A stretch of DNA of 64,000 nucleotides from Chitinophaga nivalis. Lineage in GTDB: Bacteria; Bacteroidota; Bacteroidia; Chitinophagales; Chitinophagaceae. The stretch spans positions 248,001 through 312,000 of the forward strand of contig NZ_JAPDNR010000001.1 of NCBI RefSeq assembly GCF_025989125.1. The letters run 5' to 3'. This document shows, one piece after another, positions 17,918 to 25,190 of this stretch. The position numbers were made by a program, and so were the translations under genes. Numbering within the stretch: position 1 is the stretch's first letter; each line of letters starts with the position of its first letter. The notes beneath the pieces were generated by a model, which was not told the origin of the DNA, did not search any database, and was given only the letters and a program-made list of their open reading frames with translations.

Positions 17918-18102
17918 AACTGGTCAGTTTAAACGTCAACACTACATTATCTCATTGTTGTTGTTACTTTATCCGGACAGTAAATAGCAACAGATACTAC
18001 CATTACTACCATTACTCCCATACTCATACAAAACTGATATGTACCTGTATTTTGTATATATCCGCAGAGCTATATCATTTTCATTTCAGGATAGCTACAT
18101 GA

Positions 18103-18481
18103 TTATCTTTTCAGGATAATCTTTGATACAAACACTTTTTTATCGGTGGTTCTTACTTCCATTATATAAATACCGTTGGCCCATGAATCCGGCAGATAAT
18201 ATTTGTTAGTGGTGAAGTAAGTCCTTTGCAAGATATGTCCTGCCAGGTTTATCTTTACCCCGAAATTGCAATATACAGCACCATTGGTTGGATCAGGATA
18301 TATATTGACAGCAGCCGGAGTGATCGATCCCACAAAGCAAACATAAACCTGTAACATCACTTTTCGGGTATTTGCATAAACACTTTGGGCACAAGTCTCC
18401 TGTACACTTAATAGTTGCAAAAGGGATAGTATATCCAATAAACAAAAACGCCTTATTCTTTTGCAGGTATAAGGAAATCAT
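18103..18481 (-). pseudogene. Degraded paralogue of the Ig-like T9SS proteins
   Basis: Two overlapping minus-strand frames carry pieces of one ancestral protein. One frame has CAQSVYANTRK, the other continues KSDVTGLCLLCGIDHS, matching the N-terminal GVCLLCSISNP motif of the 12754-14697 protein. After a further shift the first frame gives a C-terminal type IX domain (VNIYPDPTNG, then NGIYIMEVRTTDKK, ending SKIILKR). The whole middle (Ig-like or propeller domains) is missing. I infer an internal deletion plus frameshifts. Confidence 0.65.
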
Positions 18482-18792
18482 AGAAAACAGTTCAACTAAT
18501 GGGAGAAAACCAGCGTAGTCTCATCTATCATGTCATTGAAACCATGGGATTAAACAAGAGGGTAATAACAACATTTCAAATCAATAAACATTAATAATAA
18601 AACTAAACATTTATACTACATTATAGAACGCAGTCCGCGTCATAGCAACGAATATAATATGTGGTCATAAGATTTGTTCCATCTATTACCTGCGATGTGT
18701 TTGAAAGAGGACAGATGAAATTCCATCGGTAGATGAATCATACTATGGTTATCTATTCTGAAGAGTATAAGGGGCCTTCCGGCCCCTCTTTA
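18482..18792. other. Gene-free stretch
   Basis: AT-rich, with no supported coding region on either strand. At its right end (18770-18787) AGGGGCC-TTCC-GGCCCCT forms a hairpin just downstream of the minus-strand leader-peptide gene and probably terminates it. Confidence 0.5.
18770..18787 (-). terminator. Hairpin after the 18793-19014 leader-peptide gene
   Basis: A 7-bp GC stem with GGAA loop on the minus strand, followed by TTATACTCTT rather than a clean T run, 5 nt past the stop. Confidence 0.5.
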
Positions 18793-19014
18793 TCAAGGAT
18801 ATATCCTGCTGGCAGTACAACGGTGTATCCAAGGTAAACTAGGCGTCATGCTACCTGATTTACAATAACAACCCGGTATTGTTATGCACCAGGTCTTGGG
18901 TCCGCCGAAACAGGTACCTGTATCACAGATTTGCTGTTGGTCGCTCATGCCGCCAAGCACTTTTTTAAGTTCATTTCTGGTCAGGGAAATGCCGGTAAGT
19001 GTACGTTTTTTCAT
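18793..19014 (-). CDS. Double-glycine leader peptide
   Basis: 73 residues. MKKRTLTGISLTRNELKKVL followed by GG is the clearest leader in the set. The core starts MSDQQQICDTGTCFGGPKTW, then CITIPGCYCKSGS and a tail with one more Cys; six cysteines in all. Hairpin just after the stop. It lacks the strongly conserved upstream block of the left-hand genes. No cognate transporter is seen. Predicted secreted peptide; activity unknown. Confidence 0.8.
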   Translation of the reverse strand: MKKRTLTGISLTRNELKKVLGGMSDQQQICDTGTCFGGPKTWCITIPGCYCKSGSMTPSLPWIHRCTASRIYP

Positions 19015-19302
19015 GTGAAGTTTGTTGAATGGATAAAGTGGATTACAGTAATAAAATACAATGGATACTGCATTGGTACAACCACAAAATATTCATTTCA
19101 ACTGCTAGCATAATGCAGAAAGAAATATGCCGGCGTTAATATTGAAAGCATAGGTTTTCTGGTATCGGCAAGCACCTGTTCCTTTTAAAATATAATTTTT
19201 TTTCAAAGAAATAAAATTGCATTCCTCCCCCCAAATAGGTAGATCCTGATAGCAAAAAACAGCTAACTTTATTTAAGATAATTAACCCTATACCCCATTC
19301 CT

Positions 19303-21354
19303 ATGTTTAAACAATCATCCACCCGGCATGCCCGGTCGATGCCGCATCATACGGCACAACAGCAAACCGCTTTTTTCAATCCTAAAGGAACAGAACAGCC
19401 AGATTCCTTTTTTACGCCTAAGCAACAAACAGCCACCAGCGATCATCCCGTGCAGCGAAAGCACCATTCAGGGAACCAGCCAACTCCCAGACAACATACA
19501 GAAGCTGGACCTTCACCACTAACACCCAACAACACAGGGTTACCGGACAAACTGAAATCCGGCGTAGAAAATATGTCCGGTCTTTCGATGGATGATGTTA
19601 AAGTTCATTACAACTCAGATAAACCGGCGCAACTACAGGCACTCGCCTATGCCCAAGGCACCGATATTCATGTTGGCCCCAGGCAGGAGAAACATTTGCC
19701 TCATGAAGCATGGCATGTAGTGCAGCAGAAACAGGGACGAGTGCAACCAACAATGCAACTTAAAAGCGGTACAGCAATCAATAACAATAGCACATTGGAA
19801 CAAGAAGCTGATACAATGGGGCAAAAAGTCTCACAAGCGACACTCACTTCTCCGGTATCCGCCCCTTCTACTGCAGTCCTTACAGCCACTCCTGTTGTAC
19901 AACGTATTCCAATCTGGAAAAGAGATGGAAAGTATTTCCCTAATAACGTAGTGGGAAGTGAAGAGGTGGAGTCTAATAATCTGAAAGGAGACGAGCGGAC
20001 AAATCTAAAAAAAGATCTTGCAGTAGAGATAGAGGTCCTTAAAAGGGTCCAAAGAGGATGGGCTACGCAAGCTTATTCAAAATATTTTACTCTCGATGGT
20101 GATCTACGAGAAATAATAAATAACCAAAAAAATTTACATGATAAATTACATGAACAACAAGCACCAATGCAAAACATTTTAACACTTTTCAGAAGTTTTG
20201 GGCTTGAATATGAATTTGCCACATGGGAAGAATTTCCACCGCGGCCTGAAGGACAGCTACCGCGTATGACATCTCATACCGAAGTAGCAAGATCGGGTCC
20301 TTTTAGCAACTTATTCAACATCCCATTTATTCTGGAAACAGACGCACAAGAAGAACTGGAATTGGTGGTACCTCCCTTTCTCGCGCCGTTGGATGTAGAG
20401 ACTGGAAATGTTGATAAAAACTATATAAGTCATGTTCATAATCTTTTCCAACTTAAACTTCAAGAAATTAGAGATGAGAATCAAGAAGTAAATCTGGAGG
20501 ATGTATTGGCGGAAATATTGGGCCTTTTTTCTCTAAAAACTCAAAGAACAGACCTACGTTCATTTAGGATTTCTGCACAAAGAAAAAAATGGGTAGCAGC
20601 TCAAAATGGTCACCAAATAGGCTATCAGTTAAATATCCCATTGACACCACAGGAAATAGTACATGAAATTAAAAGTAGCGAGAAAGATTTAAATGCTTCC
20701 CAAAGCGAGAAGATGCACCTTACCCTCTATGACACTTTAACAAAGCGACTTCTAGATTTACTAGCAGATATAAACATAGATAATGAGGCTGAAAAAGTAA
20801 AAATCGGTCTAGCCCTCTATCTTCTGGCAAAAGGATTATCTAATCTAATTGCTATTCCATCTATTCTACGAGTCGCTGAAACCCAAACACCAATCCCCAA
20901 CGGAATCGATCTTCATTCACATGTAAAGGATCTTCACGAGTTATGGATAAAAGACAATATTCCTAATATGGTATTATCAGCAATAGGAGAAAATATCAAA
21001 ACCAGAAAGGTGCTCGAAAACATAATAGAAACAGGAAATCATAATATAACTACAGATATAACAAAAAAACTCAATAAAGGCATACCTGAGAGAAATCATA
21101 ATGATGATAAGGCAACTGTAACTAAAGAAGTAAATATGTGTTTGAATATCATTAAAAACTCATTAGATAAGTCCGTTAATCAACCTTCAAAGAATGAAAG
21201 TACTAAATTTCTAGGAGAAGAATTTGGAACCGGATACGGCGTTCGAAAAGATACCTATTCAAATCTCAACAACGAGAAATATACAGGATTTCTTCTAACA
21301 GAATTTCGCTCCAATAATAAGACAGATGAATTTCTCACCAGAGCGGATAACTAA
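19303..21354 (+). CDS. DUF4157 protein with unrecognised C-terminal domain, possible eCIS effector or toxin
   Basis: 683 residues. Residues about 1-80 are Gln/Pro/His-rich and low complexity. A DUF4157 domain follows at about 82-180: LPDKLKSGVENMSGLSMDDV, VHYNSDKPAQLQALAYAQGT and the zinc-metallopeptidase-like helix LPHEAWHVVQQKQGR, then EQEADTMG. DUF4157 marks proteins linked to extracellular contractile injection systems and polymorphic toxins. The remaining ~480 residues are mainly helical and charged. Around FGLEYEFATWEE and ETDAQEELELVVPP they faintly recall the start of amidoligase or glutamate-cysteine-ligase-like folds; this is weak. No injection system genes and no immunity gene are adjacent. 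Confidence 0.7.
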   Translation: MFKQSSTRHARSMPHHTAQQQTAFFNPKGTEQPDSFFTPKQQTATSDHPVQRKHHSGNQPTPRQHTEAGPSPLTPNNTGLPDKLKSGVENMSGLSMDDVKVHYNSDKPAQLQALAYAQGTDIHVGPRQEKHLPHEAWHVVQQKQGRVQPTMQLKSGTAINNNSTLEQEADTMGQKVSQATLTSPVSAPSTAVLTATPVVQRIPIWKRDGKYFPNNVVGSEEVESNNLKGDERTNLKKDLAVEIEVLKRVQRGWATQAYSKYFTLDGDLREIINNQKNLHDKLHEQQAPMQNILTLFRSFGLEYEFATWEEFPPRPEGQLPRMTSHTEVARSGPFSNLFNIPFILETDAQEELELVVPPFLAPLDVETGNVDKNYISHVHNLFQLKLQEIRDENQEVNLEDVLAEILGLFSLKTQRTDLRSFRISAQRKKWVAAQNGHQIGYQLNIPLTPQEIVHEIKSSEKDLNASQSEKMHLTLYDTLTKRLLDLLADINIDNEAEKVKIGLALYLLAKGLSNLIAIPSILRVAETQTPIPNGIDLHSHVKDLHELWIKDNIPNMVLSAIGENIKTRKVLENIIETGNHNITTDITKKLNKGIPERNHNDDKATVTKEVNMCLNIIKNSLDKSVNQPSKNESTKFLGEEFGTGYGVRKDTYSNLNNEKYTGFLLTEFRSNNKTDEFLTRADN

Positions 21355-21407
21355 CAACAAGGCGACATAGATAGTTACATATTTTAATCACCTTCCTTTT
21401 CTTAAAG

Positions 21408-21450
21408 AACAAGCGGATGTCTCATAATTATTCTGAGATACCCGCTTGTT
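21408..21450. terminator. Hairpin between convergent DUF4157 and cold-shock genes
   Basis: AACAAGCGG-TGTCTCA and TGAGATA-CCCGCTTGTT pair with small bulges around a short loop. It could stop both converging transcripts. Confidence 0.6.
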
Positions 21451-21529
21451 TGAATAAACCTGTCATTTAAATCTATCAACTAATAAGAAACAACATCCCG
21501 ACAGATTGCTCATCATCCGTGTTTCTTCT

Positions 21530-21745
21530 CTAAACATGCAAATCAATATCCGGCAACGGCTGAAATCCTGCCACCTGTATAGTTGCAAAATGTACAAAAA
21601 CATCCGCCTGCCCATCTAATGGTGTAATAAATCCAAAGCCTTTATCCTCATTAAACCATTTCACAGTACCACTGAGGCCACCCTGAATATTGGCAGCTTC
21701 TTCTTTTGACAAACTGGTACAATGGTCAAAAAGATCGTTTTTCAT
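21530..21745 (-). CDS. Double-glycine leader fused to a cold-shock domain
   Basis: 71 residues. Residues 1-24 are a leader (DLFDHCTSLSKEEAANIQGG) matching the L-S-[KR]-x-E-x-x-x-I-x-G-G pattern of the neighbouring peptides. From 25 a cold-shock domain begins: LSGTVKWFNEDKGFGFITPL, DVFVHFATIQVAGFQPL. Both RNA-binding motifs (RNP1 KGFGFI, RNP2 VFVHF) are intact. It ends at DIDLHV where normal CspA proteins run on for about 20 residues, so the last beta strand is missing. Cold-shock proteins are cytosolic single-strand nucleic-acid binders; the leader suggests processing and export of this one. ATG at 21745 is the only sensible start. Confidence 0.8.
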   Translation of the reverse strand: MKNDLFDHCTSLSKEEAANIQGGLSGTVKWFNEDKGFGFITPLDGQADVFVHFATIQVAGFQPLPDIDLHV

Positions 21746-22113
21746 GGTTATTTATTTATGGTTATGCCTACTCTTTCGGCTTTTCGGCTTCCGCCAGGTT
21801 AGGAAATATGGATGCAGGCAGATAGAAATAAAGTATAGTGTAACAAGCCTGTTTTTTATTTACGCCAGAAATAAGCCAACAGATTTTATAACCACGTCGT
21901 TAACCATTCATTAACGCAATCCATACTGGTGAACGGTTATAGCCGTAGCAATCCGGCCCCCATACTTTATACGTTACAGCTGCTGCTACCGGTTCACGGA
22001 AATACACCATCAGGTCATTTCAGGAAAGCAACCAATTTTTGTATCTCCTATCTATAACGGCTTATCTCGTCATTCATCCACAGCATGTATTAAAATACGT
22101 CCCGTAAAAAATT
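21746..22113. other. Upstream region of the leader-cold-shock gene
   Basis: No supported gene. The stretch should contain the minus-strand promoter of the 21530-21745 gene. It does not show the conserved block found before the left-hand leader-peptide genes. Confidence 0.4.
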
Positions 22114-22400
22114 TCACATACCAGCCTGTCTGCCGATATTTTTATACAAACTTGAATATTTACCTGTCAATAGCCGGAAAAGGCGCGTAAAAAGCCTATT
22201 TACCCTTGTAAACAGGCATCTTGATATTGTCAGCAGGCATTCAAGCCCCTCTACCTGACAGCCAGGCAGTGTAAATACACTTCCCGACCTTGTCAATAAA
22301 CCATCAAGCCATGTAAACTGACAGTCCTGCAGTGCCAGAAAGCAGTCAAGCCGTGTAAACCAGCGAAAAGGAGCTGGCAGCAGGCAGTCAGACGCAGTCA
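22114..22400 (-). repeat. Degenerate 21-nt periodic repeat
   Basis: On the minus strand, variants of TTTACA-GGCTTGA recur at steps of 21 or 42 nt. Translated in one frame this gives repeating seven-residue units (FTRLDCF, FTWLDGL, FTRVNRL, FTRLFRL). It follows directly on a truncated gene (4-nt overlap). I read it as a decaying minisatellite-like tract; whether the 95-codon frame is translated is unclear. Confidence 0.5.
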
Positions 22401-22610
22401 ATGCCGCTGCGAATGCGGATAGGACTTCCCGCTGAAAAACGCCATTTCGCTATCCGGCAATGTAGAAAAGCCGATCACTTTTTGCTGGCATTGTGTACAA
22501 AAACGCCCACCCGGCACGACAGACATATCGGCCCATTCAGCGGTACAGGGAGCAGGGATGCTTAGTATCCGGGACTTGTTCTTACGCATATGCATTTCAA
22601 TATAAAGCAT
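22398..22610 (-). pseudogene. Truncated GRxCxxC-motif protein
   Basis: 70 residues. From about residue 17, IPAPCTAEWADM, then GGRFCTQCQQKVIGFSTLPD and SEM match the N-terminal motif of the proteins at 29937 and 37152 (C-x(n)-W-x-x-M, G-R-x-C-x-x-C, V-x-[DG]-F, D-x-E). Here the frame stops at HSQRH with no membrane segment or C-terminal domain, where the full paralogues have 186-200 residues. Start may be the internal ATG at 22589. Confidence 0.6.
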
Positions 22611-22632
22611 ACAGCCGGTTCCGCTATATGTT

Positions 22633-22675
22633 TTTTACCGGGAGCAAGAGATGACTACTATTCCTCCCGGTAAAA
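22633..22675. other. 12-bp inverted repeat
   Basis: TTTTACCGGGAG and CTCCCGGTAAAA flank a 19-nt loop. It lies just after the stop of the 22683-22835 gene on the minus strand and may stop its transcription, although no clear T run follows. Confidence 0.5.
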
Positions 22676-22682
22676 CCCTATA

Positions 22683-22835
22683 TTATCCATTCTTGCAGCA
22701 AGCAGCCTGAATAGAACAACAATAGGCCATATTTAAGGCATTACACCATAAACACAGGGAGATGAGCGGTATTATACCTCCGTTTATTTTTTTCAGCTCA
22801 TTTCTCATCAGTGGTTTACCAATGTTTGTTTTCAT
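22683..22835 (-). CDS. Double-glycine leader peptide with CNALN/CC core
   Basis: 50 residues from ATG 22835. A longer frame would begin at 22871, but MKTNIGKPLMRNELKKIN plus GG is a standard leader, which fixes the start. Core: IIPLISLCLWCNALNMAY, CCSIQAACCKNG, six cysteines. It aligns with the 8811-8972 core over SLCxxCNALNxxxCCxxQxA(S)CC. No exporter nearby. Confidence 0.75.
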   Translation of the reverse strand: MKTNIGKPLMRNELKKINGGIIPLISLCLWCNALNMAYCCSIQAACCKNG

Positions 22836-22990
22836 GATTTTAAATTTTATTAGTGGAGAAAAATTATCCAACAGTTATAATAAAACACGTCGGGAAGGTT
22901 ACAGGTATCTCATAAAAAACCGATGGCAAGCCATTACCGGGGTTTTCATAACTATTTTATACGCGTTTAAAGAAGTCTGCGCAGTAAAAA

Positions 22991-23018
22991 ACAAGGCCAG
23001 TAATAACACTGGCCTTGT
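22991..23018 (-). terminator. Intrinsic terminator of the frameshifted leader-peptide gene
   Basis: ACAAGGCCAGT pairs exactly with ACTGGCCTTGT around a 6-nt loop, and on the minus strand is followed by TTTTTT. It lies about 95 nt past the stop at 23113. Confidence 0.75.
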
Positions 23019-23112
23019 CTGCATGATACCTGAACGGAAATTGATGACCAAATATAACAGATAACAGCATATGCCAACAGGGCATGCCGTGCATGCTTAC
23101 ATAAATCTATAT

Positions 23113-23296
23113 TTACCAGTGCGTCCAACAAATACATGCATTAACACCACACTTTCCACCGATAAATGCACGCGCAATACAAGAGAGCTTACATTCTTCC
23201 GGATTACAATTGGTCCGGCATGCTCCCATGCCACCAATTACGCGCTGTAATTGATTCCGGGTGAGAATTTTACTGATAAAAAAATTGCTTTTCCAT
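23113..23296 (-). pseudogene. Leader-peptide gene broken at an A7/T7 tract
   Basis: From ATG 23296 the frame reads MEKQFFYQ and stops. If one base of the seven-T run (plus-strand A7, 23278-23284) is skipped, it reads MEKQFFISKILTRNQLQRVI, GG, then MGACRTNCNPEECKLSC and on to GGKCGVNACICWTHW. The restored protein has 60 residues, a normal leader and a seven-cysteine core. The 184-nt span is one base more than a multiple of three. It may be a real mutation, slippage-controlled expression, or a sequencing error in the homopolymer. Confidence 0.65.
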
Positions 23297-24111
23297 GTCA
23301 GGAATTATAGAGATGAATAAAAAAACATCAACTCGTATAACAGTCAGGAGTAATCAGGTAATAAGATGATGATGATTTTAAGCAGAAAAAAAACGTGTTA
23401 ACAGGAATATTTTCATCAGGGATCAAAGCAAAGGAAAGCCAGGCTGACAAATATAAAATTAATACAAGGCACTGCAATTCACCTGCATAACAGTACTTCT
23501 ATGAGAAAAAACCGTGTAGTCGCCCCGGACAATATATACCGGTCGACTACATGGTCCGGTATAAGATGCCGGTTTTCTGCCACCCGTCTATCTTCCAGTG
23601 ATTTGTTGCACATCTTCCGGGCATCTTCTTCCGAAACCTTACATACGGCAGGCAGACCTGATATTCTGGTACCAAACGAGCGTGGAGAAATCATCTGTCT
23701 GTTGTACCAGCCTGTTCGATTATACCATTAACCGGCTGTTAACATCCTTTTATACTCTCCCGGTCGTATCTATATTGAGCACATGATGATACCGGTACCT
23801 CGCTCTTTTTTACTACCAGCATTTATCATCATGCCCTGCTGCAGGAACCAACAACAGCCTAAATGTGAAATGAGGGAAGCCAGGAACCAGCAAATGCCAT
23901 AATAGCCTTATATCACAGTAGTGTTTTATTAATTTACCTTTACAATTAACAACCCTGATACAGGATCAGATCCCCCTTTTTTGAAAAACGAGACAACCTA
24001 TTGATACAATGGTTCAATAACATCACTACCAGTTACACAACTACCTCTTTTCATCACTTACTACCCGCTAATTACAATCATCTATCACTCTCACCTCTAA
24101 AATGTATCATT
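23297..24111. other. Long stretch without a supported gene
   Basis: It holds a partial match (23436-23475: AAGCCAGGCTGACAA and following AT-rich bases) to the upstream block of the other leader-peptide genes, about 140 nt before the broken gene. Open frames at 23479-23694 (minus) and 23501-23731 (plus) overlap each other and match nothing I know. The right end is the promoter region of the 24112 gene. Confidence 0.45.
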
Positions 24112-24438
24112 ATGAAAAAGTTATCTTTAACACTCGCTATTTTAATGTCTCCTCTATTCATGATGCACTCCCTGCAGGCTACCAGCCACGCAGCATCCAA
24201 CAATGTCATCAGACATGCCGCTCCGGTAAGCGAAAGATATAACGGTACCATTAAATGGTTTAATATAATAAAAGGATATGGTTTTATTACCCGAGATGTA
24301 GACGGACTGGATCTATTTGTTCACTTTAGTGATTTTGATGGATTAGCGGGCCTGTTTACTCATGAAGGACAACGCGTATCATTTGAAGCAGAGATGGGTC
24401 CTAAAGGGCTACAGGCCAGAAATGTACGGCGCCTTTAG
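24112..24438 (+). CDS. Cold-shock domain protein with Sec signal peptide
   Basis: 108 residues from ATG 24112; the upstream TTG start would add residues before a perfect signal peptide and is rejected. Residues 1-27: MKKLSLTLAILMSPLFMMHS followed by a polar SHAAS-type cleavage region. A short linker follows, then a full-length cold-shock domain (about 42-108): YNGTIKWFNIIKGYGFI, LDLFVHFSDF, EGQRVSFEAEMGPKGLQARN. RNP1 (KGYGFI) and RNP2 (LFVHF) are present. Cold-shock proteins normally stay in the cytosol; this one is predicted to be exported. Stand-alone with its own terminator. Confidence 0.8.
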   Translation: MKKLSLTLAILMSPLFMMHSLQATSHAASNNVIRHAAPVSERYNGTIKWFNIIKGYGFITRDVDGLDLFVHFSDFDGLAGLFTHEGQRVSFEAEMGPKGLQARNVRRL

Positions 24439-24473
24439 TAAACAGCTATCCATCAGACTTCGTCAATAATAAT

Positions 24474-24509
24474 GGCAACAAGGTCTGTGATTATACAGGC
24501 CTTGTTGCC
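24474..24509 (+). terminator. Hairpin after the secreted cold-shock gene
   Basis: GGCAACAAGG and CCTTGTTGCC, extended by CTGT/ACAG, form a long stem 35 nt after the stop. The T run is poor. Confidence 0.6.
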
Positions 24510-24574
24510 ATCATATACCAGGCTGACAACCTAACTGATTTTTCGATAGCTTAGCAGGGTAATTTCCACCAATT

Positions 24575-25105
24575 ATGAATAAACAAGCTATACTCCCCAT
24601 GCCGGAGTACTACGACCGTTACATCGCCCTGGCGCCTGACCAGGAACTAGCCGCCGCCTTCCAGCAATCATTACAGACGATTAACACGCTGGATATGCCT
24701 TTACTGGAGACTTACGGTAACTATAGTTATGCCCCCGGAAAATGGTCTGTTAAAACCATGTTTCAGCATGTAACGGATACAGAAAGAATTTTCACCTACA
24801 GGGCGTTGGTATTTTCCCGCAACGATGATACACCACTACCTCCATTTGATGAAAATGAATATGCAGCCAACAGCCATGCTGATGAACGGCCACTGACTGA
24901 TATCATGGCCGAGTTAAAACTGGTCAGACAATCCACCATCGCACTGTTCAACAGCTTTACCGATGGTATGCTCCTAACATCCGGCAACAATTATAAAATC
25001 AACATGAGCGTGCTGGCAATGGGCTATACCATTATAGGGCATCAGCAACATCATTTAAACATACTCAAAGAAAGATACCTGCCTGCGGCAACCTATCTCA
25101 CCTAA
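24575..25105 (+). CDS. DinB family (DinB_2) protein
   Basis: 176 residues. A four-helix DinB-like fold: YAPGKWSVKTMFQHVTDTER near 50-70 supplies the first metal-ligand His, and MGYTIIGHQQHHLNILKERY near 149-168 the other histidines. DinB-like proteins are metal-dependent, and some are thiol transferases such as bacillithiol transferase. The substrate is unknown here. The gene stands alone and converges on the catalase gene across a shared hairpin. Confidence 0.8.
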   Translation: MNKQAILPMPEYYDRYIALAPDQELAAAFQQSLQTINTLDMPLLETYGNYSYAPGKWSVKTMFQHVTDTERIFTYRALVFSRNDDTPLPPFDENEYAANSHADERPLTDIMAELKLVRQSTIALFNSFTDGMLLTSGNNYKINMSVLAMGYTIIGHQQHHLNILKERYLPAATYLT

Positions 25106-25114
25106 AAATAAAAA

Positions 25115-25140
25115 GGGAGGCCTTTTTAAAAAGGCCTCCC
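25115..25140 (-). terminator. Intrinsic terminator of katE
   Basis: GGGAGGCCTTTTT and AAAAAGGCCTCCC form a 13-bp perfect palindrome; on the minus strand it is followed by TTTTTATTTTT. It lies 50 nt after the catalase stop. Confidence 0.8.
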
Positions 25141-25190
25141 CACCATACAAACACAAATGACCGCAAGAAGCGACTACCAAATACGTATTA

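Noticed and set aside
23479..23731. Overlapping open frames on both strands
   Set aside because: The two compete for the same DNA and neither resembles a known family or has a convincing start.
6755..24574. Right attachment site duplicating the tRNA-Arg 3' end
   Set aside because: No second copy of the T-arm/acceptor sequence was found by eye; it may lie outside the window or have been lost.
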